A stretch of 64,000 nucleotides of DNA from Hydrogenothermaceae bacterium (GCA_026418455.1 JAOABH010000004.1:620001-684000), one strand, 5' to 3'; shown: positions 52,678 to 62,384, numbered from the stretch's first letter. The notes: generated by a model from the sequence alone, not told the origin. Program-made: numbers and translations.

Positions 52678-53874
52678 ATGGATATACACTCACTTTTTCT
52701 ATATCTCGCTGTAATTATATTTGTTGGAAGAGTTTTTGGAGATCTGTTTAACAAATTCGGATTACCAGCAGTTTTAGGAGAGATATTAGCTGGGATAGTT
52801 TTAGGTGTCAGTGGTCTTGGTTTAATAGAGATAAATGAAGCTATAAAAGTCCTTGCGGAAATCGGCATAATACTTCTCTTATTCCAAGTTGGACTTGAAG
52901 CTGATATCCATCAACTTAAAAAGGTTGGAATTCCTGCTTTTATAGTGGCAACTGCCGGAGCATCTCTACCTATGTTCTTTGGATTTTTAGCAAGCTACTA
53001 TCTCTTTAACCTTCCCTTTGCAACATCCCTATTCATAGGTGGAACATTAACGGCTACCAGTATAGGAATAACGGTAAAAGTTTTAACAGACCTTGGAAAG
53101 ATGAATCATAGATTTGCCCAAATAGTTCTTGCAGCTGCTGTTTTAGATGATATATTTGGTGTGGTAGTATTGGCAGTTTTATACGAGTTTTCAAAGCAAG
53201 GAAATGTGGATATAAACCACGTAATTACACTTATACTATACATAACAACCTTCTTTATAATATCTCCTATATTAGCAAAACTATTGGCAAAGTTAATAAA
53301 CATATTCTCTATAAAACTTAAAAGTGAAGAATTTATTCCAGTTGCTATAATGTCCGTAATATTCTTGTTTGCCTACCTATCTCATCAGGTAGGTTCTCCG
53401 GAAATACTTGGAGCGTTTACAGTAGGTCTTGCTCTATCAAGAAGATTTGTTATCCCATTTGCAGCATTTTTAAGAATAGAAGAAAAAGAAAAGATGATAG
53501 ACAAAATAGAGCATTCAATACATCCCCTTGTTTATGTTTTAACTCCAATTTTCTTTGTATCCATCGGTTTGAGCTTAAATTTAAAAGAAATAGATTTTAG
53601 CTCTCCGGAATTTTGGAAGATATCAATAGTTCTACTTCTGATTGCAATTATAGGTAAAGTAGCATCTGGATTTTTCATAAAAGCAACTATAAAAGAGAAG
53701 CTTCTTATTGGTTTTTCCATGCTTCCCCGTGGGGAAGTAGGATTAATATTTGCAGAGATAGGAAAACAATCAAAACTGTTTGATGATTTACTCTATGCTG
53801 TAATTATATTTGTAGTGGCATTTACTACATTGATAGCACCGTTAATATTAAAGGCTTTGGCAGGAAAAGATTGA
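52678..53874 (+). CDS. Cation:proton antiporter (CPA2)
   Basis: EILAGIVLGVSGLGLIE, FQVGLEADI, GGTLTATSIGITVKVLTDLGK, MLPRGEVGLIFA. Confidence 0.9.
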   Translation: MDIHSLFLYLAVIIFVGRVFGDLFNKFGLPAVLGEILAGIVLGVSGLGLIEINEAIKVLAEIGIILLLFQVGLEADIHQLKKVGIPAFIVATAGASLPMFFGFLASYYLFNLPFATSLFIGGTLTATSIGITVKVLTDLGKMNHRFAQIVLAAAVLDDIFGVVVLAVLYEFSKQGNVDINHVITLILYITTFFIISPILAKLLAKLINIFSIKLKSEEFIPVAIMSVIFLFAYLSHQVGSPEILGAFTVGLALSRRFVIPFAAFLRIEEKEKMIDKIEHSIHPLVYVLTPIFFVSIGLSLNLKEIDFSSPEFWKISIVLLLIAIIGKVASGFFIKATIKEKLLIGFSMLPRGEVGLIFAEIGKQSKLFDDLLYAVIIFVVAFTTLIAPLILKALAGKD

Positions 53875-53967
53875 TTTTTGAAATATGATGAAATCACCCA
53901 ATTTATCATTGAGATTTAATCTCAAATATTATAAAGTACTCTCTATCGATAAAATAGAGGATTTCAA

Positions 53968-54678
53968 ATGAAGATTATAAGATTAGCCGTTGCTATTTTT
54001 GTATTTTTACAATCATATGCTTATGCTGGGAAAAAAGCTCTCATCTGGGATGATACAGAAACATTAGGAACTTCAAACTCTCAAAACGAAAACTACTTTT
54101 TCTATACAGATAATCTGGGAGAAAAGGAAGGTAGCTATATTTTTAATTTTACATACGGCTATAATGATTTAACTGACGTAGCCATAAATATTCCTGTTGG
54201 ATATTTAGAAAGCTATGAAAATACCTATTCTGATATGGCAGACCCATTCGTTGAAGTAAAATACAGATTCTTTGATAAAAATGGAGTTAAATTTGCAATC
54301 AAACCTTATTTGGGATATCCGATAAAAAAACATAGTGAATTCAGTGAGCATCATATAAGCTATGGTATAACCCTTATATCTCAGATTGATTTAGAACAAT
54401 TTAGAATGTACGCAAACAGCTCTTATATGGTCCATAAAGATAGACCTCTTGGAGAATATGAGATTTTTCAATCTCTATCCATAGAGTATAACTTTACCGA
54501 AAACTTTAGTGTAATATCTTCGCTCTACATAAGCTCTTACGGAGAGACAGAAAAAGGTGGATTAATAGGTATAGGTTATAGTAAAGGGAAAGTAGAGATA
54601 GGTTTAGGAATAGGAAAGATGTTTAATCTAGAAAACAATTACTCCATTTATAGTGGAATAACTTTCAGATTTTTCTAA
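53968..54678 (+). CDS. Exported hypothetical protein, probable outer-membrane beta-barrel
   Basis: Signal peptide ...LQSYAYA; alternating hydrophobic strands; C-terminal aromatic (TFRFF). Confidence 0.6.
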   Translation: MKIIRLAVAIFVFLQSYAYAGKKALIWDDTETLGTSNSQNENYFFYTDNLGEKEGSYIFNFTYGYNDLTDVAINIPVGYLESYENTYSDMADPFVEVKYRFFDKNGVKFAIKPYLGYPIKKHSEFSEHHISYGITLISQIDLEQFRMYANSSYMVHKDRPLGEYEIFQSLSIEYNFTENFSVISSLYISSYGETEKGGLIGIGYSKGKVEIGLGIGKMFNLENNYSIYSGITFRFF

Positions 54679-55267
54679 TCACAAATTCTTCATACTGAGC
54701 CGGAGTATTTATACTTTTATAGGTCAAAAGAGCATTATCTAACTGTTTTATTGCCTTTGTTTCAGGAACAAAGTAATTTAAATTTCTAATCCAGCTCATG
54801 AGAGATTTACTTTCTTTATAAACTTCCTTAGCTTTTTCCAAAGCTTTCTTAGTGTATAGAGTGTTTAAAGTCTGAAACTTTCCATCAATGATTGGAATAA
54901 CTCCATCATAGCTATCTATTATAGACAGATATAGATCTATAAGATTTTCATTTATAAAAGGTGTATCACAGGTAGCTATAAAAACATAATCATTTTTAAT
55001 ATATTCAGAAACAGATGAAACAGCATTTAAAGGTCCTTCAAATGGATTAATATCCTTAACAAAATCAAAATCTATTCCTTCAAGTTCTTTTCTGTATATG
55101 TATTCTTCTTTGTTGGCAGAAACTATAAGCTGAGAGCATTTTTTAGACAGTTTCTCTGCAATAACTCTAATAAAGGTTTTGCCGTAAAAATTAAGAAAAG
55201 CTTTATCCTGCCCCATTCTCTTACTCTGTCCACCGGCAAGAATAACACAAGAGAGATTTTCAATCAT
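54665..55267 (-). CDS. mobA: Molybdenum cofactor guanylyltransferase MobA
   Basis: CVILAGGQSKRMGQDKAFL; start placed at MIENLS (55267), since the longest ORF overlaps the cysteine synthase gene. Confidence 0.88.
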   Translation of the reverse strand: MIENLSCVILAGGQSKRMGQDKAFLNFYGKTFIRVIAEKLSKKCSQLIVSANKEEYIYRKELEGIDFDFVKDINPFEGPLNAVSSVSEYIKNDYVFIATCDTPFINENLIDLYLSIIDSYDGVIPIIDGKFQTLNTLYTKKALEKAKEVYKESKSLMSWIRNLNYFVPETKAIKQLDNALLTYKSINTPAQYEEFVIRKI

Positions 55268-55274
55268 ATGCAGA

Positions 55275-56222
55275 TTAATAGTCATACAAAGCTGTTGTAA
55301 GATACTTTTCTCCACCATCAGGACATACAAAAACAATAACACCTTCTTCAATTTCCCTTGCAATTCTTATTGCTGCTTCATAAGCAGCTCCTGATGACTG
55401 ACCTACAAACACACCTTCTAATCTTGACAACTCCCTTGCTCTCTGGTATGCAATATCAGTTCCTATAAACATTGTTCTATCAAGTCTGTTTTCATCAAAA
55501 ATCCCCGGCTTTATAGATGTCTCTATGTATTTTAATCCCTCTATTCCGTGAAAAGGACTGTCAGGTTGGACTCCTATAATCTGTATATCCGGATTGTATA
55601 TCTTCAACCTTCTTCCAGTTCCCATAACTGTCCCACCAGTTCCTATTCCGGCTACAAAGTGGGTAATTCTTCCCTCTGTCTGATTCCATATCTCAACAGC
55701 TGTTGATTCAAAATGAGCTTTCCAGTTTGAGTCGTTATTATACTGGTCTATATAAAAGTATCTATCCGGATTTTTCTCAACAAGTTTTCGTACATAAATT
55801 ATAGCTCCATCTGTGCTTTCAAGTGGATTTGTAAAGTGGATCTTAGCTCCAAAAGCCTTTATTATTCTTTTTCTCTCTTCACTAACATTAGAGGGCATAG
55901 CAAGTTCAACTTGATAGCCAAGGGCTGTTCCAACCATTGCAAGAGCTATACCTGTATTTCCGGAAGTTGCATCTATTATCACTTTATCTTTTGTAAGTTT
56001 TCCGGAATTTATTGCATCAACTATCATTCTTGTAGCAGGTCTATCCTTTACAGACCCTCCAGGATTATAACTTTCAAGTTTGGCATAAATCTCCACATTT
56101 TTTTTCTTTATATCTTCCGGGAGAGACCTATCAACCTTTATAAGCGGTGTATTTCCTACAAGTTCAAGTATAGATTTTCTCGTTTTCCTATACCCTTCAT
56201 CGTGTAAACCAAGTATCCACAT
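55275..56222 (-). CDS. Cysteine synthase (CysK/CysM family)
   Basis: ELVGNTPLIKVDR, YNPGGSVKDRPA, DATSGNTGIALAMV, GIGTGGTVMGTGR. Confidence 0.93.
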   Translation of the reverse strand: MWILGLHDEGYRKTRKSILELVGNTPLIKVDRSLPEDIKKKNVEIYAKLESYNPGGSVKDRPATRMIVDAINSGKLTKDKVIIDATSGNTGIALAMVGTALGYQVELAMPSNVSEERKRIIKAFGAKIHFTNPLESTDGAIIYVRKLVEKNPDRYFYIDQYNNDSNWKAHFESTAVEIWNQTEGRITHFVAGIGTGGTVMGTGRRLKIYNPDIQIIGVQPDSPFHGIEGLKYIETSIKPGIFDENRLDRTMFIGTDIAYQRARELSRLEGVFVGQSSGAAYEAAIRIAREIEEGVIVFVCPDGGEKYLTTALYDY

Positions 56223-56255
56223 TTAACACCATAACCTCTTGGCAAGTTTTTAAGT

Positions 56256-56264
56256 ATTATACCA
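56256..56264 (-). promoter_or_regulatory. Extended -10 (TGGTATAAT) for the cysteine synthase/mobA genes
   Basis: Reverse complement of ATTATACCA. Confidence 0.45.
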
Positions 56265-56298
56265 GTTTAAGTATAGGTTAGATATTGCTAACTAATGA

Positions 56299-57159
56299 TT
56301 ACTGAACAACAATTATAGGTTTTAAAACTCTGTTTTCAACTTTCCCTAAACCTACAAGATTTTCAGATTCATCTAAAACTTTTATAGTGTCTAAATCTTT
56401 TATATTAACTTCAATTTTTTGACCGTGTTTAAATCTTCTTACATATTCATTTCTCAAAACCAAACTTTCCATAAAGTAAAGAGCCTCTTTTATAGATATT
56501 AATCTTTTTTCAATATCTTCCTTCTTCATATTCAATAACTCATCTAAGGTCAATGAATCTTCAACTTTAAACTGTCCTACTTTTGTCCTTGTTAATTCAG
56601 TCATATAAGCTCCTGAACCTGTTTTATCCCCTATATCTTTTATAAGAGACCTTATATAAGTCCCACTTGAGCAGGATACTTTAATTATAAAATAAGGAAT
56701 ATCTATATTTAATATCTCTATGTTGTAGATGCTAACTTTTACAGGTTTAAGCTGTGGATCTATTCCTTTTTTTGCCAGTTGGTAAGCTCTTTTTCCTCCT
56801 ATTTTTTTAGCTGAATATGGTGGTGGAAATTGGTAATACTCTCCTACAAAGGATAATATAATCTCTTTTAAATTTTCTTTGCTTATATTTACAGGGTTTT
56901 CCTGTATAACCTTTCCCTGACTATCATATGTATCCGTTATCTCTCCAAGTTTTCCAGTAGCTATATACTCTTTATCTAATTTTTGTAGAAACTGTGTAAA
57001 TCTCGTAGCCTTTCCAAATGTTAAAACCATCAAACCTTGGGCTACATAATCAAGTGTTCCTGTATGTCCTACTTTTTCACCTGTATATTTTTTTATTTTT
57101 TGCACTAAATCATTTGATGTTATAAATTTTGGCTTATTTACTAACAGTATTCCATCCAT
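56299..57159 (-). CDS. truB: tRNA pseudouridine-55 synthase
   Basis: MDGILLVNKPKFITSNDLVQKIK, GHTGTLDYVAQGLMVLTFGKATR. Confidence 0.95.
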   Translation of the reverse strand: MDGILLVNKPKFITSNDLVQKIKKYTGEKVGHTGTLDYVAQGLMVLTFGKATRFTQFLQKLDKEYIATGKLGEITDTYDSQGKVIQENPVNISKENLKEIILSFVGEYYQFPPPYSAKKIGGKRAYQLAKKGIDPQLKPVKVSIYNIEILNIDIPYFIIKVSCSSGTYIRSLIKDIGDKTGSGAYMTELTRTKVGQFKVEDSLTLDELLNMKKEDIEKRLISIKEALYFMESLVLRNEYVRRFKHGQKIEVNIKDLDTIKVLDESENLVGLGKVENRVLKPIIVVQ

Positions 57160-58369
57160 TAAGAACCTCTCCTATCAGATATAAAGACCCAGTAATTAGT
57201 ATTATTTTATCTCCTTCAGAAACCGAAACTGCTTTTTGTATTGCAGTTTTAAAATCAGGTTCAAAGTTATACTCTCCCAAACTCTCAAAATCTTCCTTCC
57301 TCATACCTCTTGAAATATCTATCGTTGTTGCTAAGGTATAATCTGAATTTTCCTTAATTATATCAAACATAGATTTAATATCTTTATCTTTTAAAAATGA
57401 GTAGATGGTAAAAATCTTTTTTTCTGGAAATATAGATTTTAACTCTTTAAAAGTCCTTTCAAGACCTTCTGTATTATGGGCTCCATCTAAAATGATAACA
57501 GGCTCTTTTGAGATAATCTGCATTCTACCTTGCCAAACTGTATTTTTTAATGCTGTTTTAACAGAGACATAATCTACTTTTAAGTTTTTCCTATTCATAT
57601 ATACCAAAAAAGCTGTTAATCCAGTTGAAGCATTCTCTATCTGTCTTGTCCCTATCATTGATAACTCTATCTCATCTATAAAGAAGTCTCTAAAGGTATA
57701 GCTAAATCTATTAAAATCCTTCTCTAAAAATTTAAAATCAACCATAGATATATATCTTTCTTTAATATTTCTTTGATTTAACCAGTATATAATCTCTTCC
57801 TGATTTCTACCTACTATTACTGGTCTATCTTCTCTTGTTATTCCCGTTTTTTCAAAGGCTATCTCTTTTAGGGTGTTTCCAAGCATATGCATATGATCAA
57901 AAGATACATTTGTTATAACAGACACATCAGGATAGAGTGTATTAGTAGCGTCCCATCTACCACCAAGTCCAACTTCAACTACAGCAATATCTACTTTCTC
58001 ATCATAAAAATATTTAAAAGCCAGTAATGTTGAAGCTTCAAAGTATGTTAATTCAAATTTCTCTATTACAGGCTTTAAATCTTTTATGTAATTTTCAAGT
58101 TTTTTATCATCAATGCTTTCTCTATTAACCTGCCATCTTTCATTCTCTCTTATCAGATGTGGTGAAGTGAATAGTCCAGTTTTAAATCTATGATATCTAA
58201 ACAGACTTTCTATGTAAGCAGATGTTGAACCTTTACCATTTGTGCCTGCAACTAATACTGAGTTTAAATTTTGATGTGGATTTCCTATATATTCCAAAGC
58301 TTTATTAATTCTATCTAATCCAGGTTCTATCTTAAAAACTTTTTTGTTAAAGAGATTAAACAACTTCAT
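57134..58369 (-). CDS. folC: Folylpolyglutamate/dihydrofolate synthase
   Basis: VAGTNGKGSTSAYIES, GLGGRWDATN, DGAHNTEGL. Confidence 0.95.
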   Translation of the reverse strand: MKLFNLFNKKVFKIEPGLDRINKALEYIGNPHQNLNSVLVAGTNGKGSTSAYIESLFRYHRFKTGLFTSPHLIRENERWQVNRESIDDKKLENYIKDLKPVIEKFELTYFEASTLLAFKYFYDEKVDIAVVEVGLGGRWDATNTLYPDVSVITNVSFDHMHMLGNTLKEIAFEKTGITREDRPVIVGRNQEEIIYWLNQRNIKERYISMVDFKFLEKDFNRFSYTFRDFFIDEIELSMIGTRQIENASTGLTAFLVYMNRKNLKVDYVSVKTALKNTVWQGRMQIISKEPVIILDGAHNTEGLERTFKELKSIFPEKKIFTIYSFLKDKDIKSMFDIIKENSDYTLATTIDISRGMRKEDFESLGEYNFEPDFKTAIQKAVSVSEGDKIILITGSLYLIGEVLNGWNTVSK

Positions 58370-59160
58370 TAGGAAGATATCTGTTGTTTGTTATATCTAC
58401 TTTTAAGTATAAAGAAAGATGTTAAACCGAAAATCACCATACCTAAAGTTACAATCTGATTCCAAGTAAGTCCAAGTCCTGGAATAGGTGGTGTCACTCC
58501 TCTCCAAAATTCAAGTAAAAATCTCTCCAAACCATAAAGTACAAGATAAAGACTGAATATCTGTCCATCAAAAGATTTTTTTCTGTATATATAAAACAGT
58601 ATAAAAAATATGGTTAAATTACCGAGAGCTTCTACAGGTTGCGTAGGATAAAGCGGAACTCCGGCAGGTGCCTGACAGTGTGGATCATTTGGAAAGATTA
58701 TAGCTATATCTCTAAAAGGTGAATCCTCAGGAACAGGCTTTCCATGACAACATCCTGCAGAAGTACAACCAAGTCTTCCAAAAAAATGTCCGATAGGAAT
58801 AGCTATTCCGGCCACATCAGCAAATTTTAATAGAGATATCTTTTTATAACTTAAATATGCTAATGATCCAACCAAACCACCTATAAATCCACCAAACCAA
58901 TCTATGCCACCATTCCAAATAGCCACAAAATCAAAAACCGAGTTAAACTCCTCTTTATGCTCTATTATGTAAGCAATTCTTGCCCCAAATATTCCAGCAA
59001 AAACTGTAATCAAAAATGTGTTTTCATAATCTTTCTCAGTTATCCCTTCTTTCTTAGCAAAATAAAGTCCAACATAAAATCCAACCAGCAATCCTATTGC
59101 AACTAATACTCCATAAGTGTGGATAGTAAATCCACCTATTGTTATCAAATCAGGGAACAT
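58369..59160 (-). CDS. lgt: Prolipoprotein diacylglyceryl transferase
   Basis: IAIPIGHFFGRLGCTSAGCCHGKP; VPLYPTQPVEAL. Confidence 0.95.
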   Translation of the reverse strand: MFPDLITIGGFTIHTYGVLVAIGLLVGFYVGLYFAKKEGITEKDYENTFLITVFAGIFGARIAYIIEHKEEFNSVFDFVAIWNGGIDWFGGFIGGLVGSLAYLSYKKISLLKFADVAGIAIPIGHFFGRLGCTSAGCCHGKPVPEDSPFRDIAIIFPNDPHCQAPAGVPLYPTQPVEALGNLTIFFILFYIYRKKSFDGQIFSLYLVLYGLERFLLEFWRGVTPPIPGLGLTWNQIVTLGMVIFGLTSFFILKSRYNKQQISS

Positions 59161-59171
59161 TTACTCCTCCT

Positions 59172-59711
59172 TTAAGCTCTTTCAAGCTCTCTTTCTTTTA
59201 AAGATTTGAGATATTTATCTAAGACAAGTTTTCTCTTTAAAGGCGAAAGATAGTTTATAAAAGGAATGCCGTTTAGATGGTCTATCTCATGTTGTAAAAC
59301 GATTGCAAGAAACTCCTGACTTTCCACTACAACATCTTCTCCTTTTTCATTCTTTGCCACCACTTTTACTCTCTTAGCTCTTGGAATTGTTATCTGAACT
59401 CCTGGAAAACTTAAACAACCTTCTGTTGATTGTACTTCTCCCTCTTTTTCCACTATCTTTGGATTTACGAGCACCATCTTAACTGGATCTTCCTTCTCTT
59501 CCTCCCTTCTCTTTTCTCTGACAGTTGTATCAAGGACAAGTATCTGATAAGGTATCCCTATCTGATTTGCTGCAAGTCCCACTCCTTCCTCTTTATACAT
59601 AAACTCCCACATTTTATCTATATACTCTTTTAATCTTTCATCAAAAAAATCCACCTCTTTCGTAGGTTCTTTAAGTATCTTGTCAGGCCAAGTTCTTATT
59701 CTGTAATCCAT
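59172..59711 (-). CDS. def: Peptide deformylase
   Basis: EGVGLAANQIG, EGCLSFPGV, QHEIDHLNG. Confidence 0.96.
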   Translation of the reverse strand: MDYRIRTWPDKILKEPTKEVDFFDERLKEYIDKMWEFMYKEEGVGLAANQIGIPYQILVLDTTVREKRREEEKEDPVKMVLVNPKIVEKEGEVQSTEGCLSFPGVQITIPRAKRVKVVAKNEKGEDVVVESQEFLAIVLQHEIDHLNGIPFINYLSPLKRKLVLDKYLKSLKERELERA

Positions 59712-59723
59712 CTTAATCTCCTT

Positions 59724-60206
59724 TTAAAGTTTTCTTTCCATAGCTTCTTGGTATGTATATGGGCATTGAGCCGGGATATTAAAGTCTTCTGGATTGTAAT
59801 CATTTTCTATAAGCCAGTTCTTTAAGTATCCCTTTGCATAAATCCAAGCAGTGTTTAGCTCCTCCGGAAGTTTATTTTTCAGGCTTGGATAATGTTCTAA
59901 AATAGATAGTATATTATTCCTTGATGTTAATACACTTTTTCTCCATTTATTGCCTGCCAGCTCTCCTCCTGCAAGATGTTTAAAGTTATCAATCTTATAA
60001 AGATGTTCTAAAATAATAGCAAGATAACTTATACATGCTTTTAAATCAGATTTAGCCATATCTTCAATCTCCTCAAGTAGATTCTCCCAATCAACAAGTT
60101 CATAGGCTTTCTCTTTGAGAAGTTGTAGATTAATCTCAGCCCACAATGGAAAATCTTTATCGTATAACTGCTTTAACTCTTCTTTTGATATATCTTTGAC
60201 AAACAT
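59724..60206 (-). CDS. DUF29 family protein (ORF track start 60215 is GTG; ATG at 60206 has the better SD spacing)
   Basis: LYDKDFPLWAEINLQLLKEKAYELVDWENLLEEIEDMAKSDLKACISYLAIILEHLYKI and WRKSVLTSR: DUF29 signature. Confidence 0.85.
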   Translation of the reverse strand: MFVKDISKEELKQLYDKDFPLWAEINLQLLKEKAYELVDWENLLEEIEDMAKSDLKACISYLAIILEHLYKIDNFKHLAGGELAGNKWRKSVLTSRNNILSILEHYPSLKNKLPEELNTAWIYAKGYLKNWLIENDYNPEDFNIPAQCPYTYQEAMERKL

Positions 60207-60218
60207 TTTTATCACCTC

Positions 60219-60890
60219 TCATATGGCTACCTGCATCTTTTCTTTTAACTTTTTAACATTTTCTTTAATATTTCCTTTAAAAACTGCACTTCCAGCTACA
60301 AATATATTTACTCCAAGCATAGATAGATAGCCTATATTATCCTGCCCTACTCCACCATCTATCTCTATAAGTATATCCGTATTACCAGATTCTTCCATAA
60401 GACTAATCAGTTTTGTAACTTTTTGGGCTGTCTGTGGTATAAATTTCTGACCGCCAAATCCTGGGTTAACTGACATTATGAGAACATAATCTATATAATG
60501 TATAATCTCCTCTAATGTATTTACAGGTGTTGCTGGATTTAAGACTACACCAGCTTTAGCACCGTTACTTTTTATCTGATCTACAAGCCGATGAGAATGG
60601 ATTGTTGCATCCATATGGAAGGATATCATATCTACTCCAGCTTTTATAAAATCTAAAACATATTTCTCTGGATTAACTATCATAAGATGGGCATCAAAGG
60701 GAAGTTTTGTTATAGGTCTTATTGATTCTATAACCGGAATACCAAAAGTTATATTAGGGACATATACTCCATCCATTATATCAAGATGGATTATATCAGC
60801 TCCGGCTTCTTCTACTTCTTTTATCTGTTCTCCCAATATTGAGAAATCTGCAGACAGTATTGATGGGGCAAGTAATTTCATCTTTTTCAT
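60219..60890 (-). CDS. rpe: Ribulose-phosphate 3-epimerase (likely start at the second ATG, 60881)
   Basis: LLAPSILSADFSILGEQI, HLDIMDGVYVPNITFG, MSVNPGFGGQKFI. Confidence 0.95.
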   Translation of the reverse strand: MKKMKLLAPSILSADFSILGEQIKEVEEAGADIIHLDIMDGVYVPNITFGIPVIESIRPITKLPFDAHLMIVNPEKYVLDFIKAGVDMISFHMDATIHSHRLVDQIKSNGAKAGVVLNPATPVNTLEEIIHYIDYVLIMSVNPGFGGQKFIPQTAQKVTKLISLMEESGNTDILIEIDGGVGQDNIGYLSMLGVNIFVAGSAVFKGNIKENVKKLKEKMQVAI

Positions 60891-60896
60891 ACCTCT
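60874..60896. repeat. 23-bp direct repeat copy 1 (AATTTCATCTTTTTCATACCTCT)
   Basis: Identical to 61463-61485. Confidence 0.95.
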
Positions 60897-61282
60897 TTAA
60901 ATATTTTTAAATTTTCTATATATTGAAAATCTTTAAGGTTATAGGTCAGTAAAATCGCTTTTTTACAGATTGCTGTAGAAGCTATTAAAGCATCAGGAAT
61001 ATTGAGATTATGACTTTTAGAATATTTTTCTATTAATTCTATGGCTTTTTTAGATATCTCTTCATCAATGTGAAAAATATTAAATTCACTCAAAAATTTT
61101 TTTATTTTTATTAATTCTTTTTTATTAAAAGCTCCATAATATAACTCCATTTGTGTTATAACACTTACGGAAAAATTACTGTTTATATTGTTTAATAAAG
61201 CTTTTGTTTTTTCATTACCTTTTAGAAGTTCTATAATTATGTTCGTATCTAATAAAATTAGGTTTTCCAAAGTTCTCCCCAT
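60887..61282 (-). CDS. PIN-domain toxin (VapC-like)
   Basis: LILLDTNIIIELLKGN, SVITQMELYYGA, IPDALIASTAICKKAILLTYNLKDF. Confidence 0.92.
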   Translation of the reverse strand: MGRTLENLILLDTNIIIELLKGNEKTKALLNNINSNFSVSVITQMELYYGAFNKKELIKIKKFLSEFNIFHIDEEISKKAIELIEKYSKSHNLNIPDALIASTAICKKAILLTYNLKDFQYIENLKIFKEV

Positions 61283-61479
61283 GCCTTTTTTCTTAATCTA
61301 TCTAAATTTTCTTCTCTATTTTTCCATAAACCAAAGATTGATTCAAAATTAGGTTTCTTACCTTTTTCCTCTGAAATTACTTTTATATCTTTTACAAAGT
61401 CTAAACTGTTTAACAACACCATCAAACTTTTAGCTTTGGTTTCATCATTAATTTCTATTAAAAATTTCATCTTTTTCAT
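61258..61479 (-). CDS. VapB-like antitoxin
   Basis: Small ORF overlapping the PIN toxin; C-term FGLWKNREENLDRLRKKAWGELWKT resembles toxin-binding tails of VapB-type antitoxins. Confidence 0.75.
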   Translation of the reverse strand: MKKMKFLIEINDETKAKSLMVLLNSLDFVKDIKVISEEKGKKPNFESIFGLWKNREENLDRLRKKAWGELWKT

Positions 61480-61485
61480 ACCTCT
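61463..61485. repeat. 23-bp direct repeat copy 2
   Basis: Identical to 60874-60896. Confidence 0.95.
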
Positions 61486-62384
61486 ACTTTACTTTTTAAT
61501 TTTTGTTTTAAATTACATACAGAACATATCTCTCCGGTAGTTGGTTCTCCACAGATTTTACAGCTGTTTAAAGTAGGCTTTTCTTCTGTCTGTTTTAAAA
61601 TAGGATACATCTTTCTTAAAAACTCACTGTAAAATCTCAATTTAGTCCCGGGGCTTTTCTCTTCAAGGTTAGATAAAAATATTTTGTAATCTATAGATGT
61701 AGCTCCTTCAGAAAAAGGACATTCTTCCTCTATATACTCAATTCCTGATAATACAGCATACATAGCACTTTCTTTTTCTGATATTTTACATAATGGTTTA
61801 ACTTTTTTTATAAATCCATCTTCCTCTGGTAAAACCGGATACTGTCTTTTTAGATAATCTATACTCCAGTTAAGTGTGTTAGAAAATAAAACTGCTGACT
61901 CATCATCAAGATTATGCCCGGTTGCTATTATTCTATATCCATTATCTTTTGCAAATTTATTCATATAGTATCTCTTTAAAGTCCCACAGACAGAACAAGC
62001 AGGTCTGTTGTCGTATTTCTTTATATCTGGAATAGGCATAATCTCATCTTTGAGGGATATTGTATATAAAGTTTTACCTAATTTTTTTGAAAACTCAGTT
62101 GCTAAGATAAAAGATTGTTGAGAATATTCACCTATACCAAGGTTAATATAAAATCCATCTGCATCATATCCAAGCTTAACAAGAGATTGCCATAGGGATA
62201 GACTGTCTTTTCCTCCGGAAACTGCAACTAATACTTTATCTAATTTAGAAAACATCTTAAACTCTTTAATAGTTTTTTCTACTCTACCTTCAAACCATTC
62301 TATATAATGGTCTTTACACATTGCTAATCTATGTTGTGGTAAGTAAACCTGAGCTTTTTCTTTACATTTAAAACATCTTCTCAA
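61476..62384 (-). CDS. PP-loop tRNA sulfurtransferase, TtuA/Ncs6-like, TTG start
   Basis: N-term CFKCKEKA and C-term CKICGEPTTGEICSVC zinc motifs; VLVAVSGGKDSLSLW PP-loop; CSVCGTLKRYYMNKFA; GHNLDDE. Confidence 0.88.
   Translation of the reverse strand: MRRCFKCKEKAQVYLPQHRLAMCKDHYIEWFEGRVEKTIKEFKMFSKLDKVLVAVSGGKDSLSLWQSLVKLGYDADGFYINLGIGEYSQQSFILATEFSKKLGKTLYTISLKDEIMPIPDIKKYDNRPACSVCGTLKRYYMNKFAKDNGYRIIATGHNLDDESAVLFSNTLNWSIDYLKRQYPVLPEEDGFIKKVKPLCKISEKESAMYAVLSGIEYIEEECPFSEGATSIDYKIFLSNLEEKSPGTKLRFYSEFLRKMYPILKQTEEKPTLNSCKICGEPTTGEICSVCNLKQKLKSKVEV

Noticed and set aside
53376-53400. CCTACCT...AGGTAGG inverted repeat in the antiporter gene
   Set aside because: Inside conserved coding sequence (AYLSHQVGS), short, no regulatory context.
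53723-53740. CTTCCCC-GT-GGGGAAG inverted repeat in the antiporter gene
   Set aside because: Encodes the conserved LPRGE motif of CPA2 antiporters; best explained by coding constraint.
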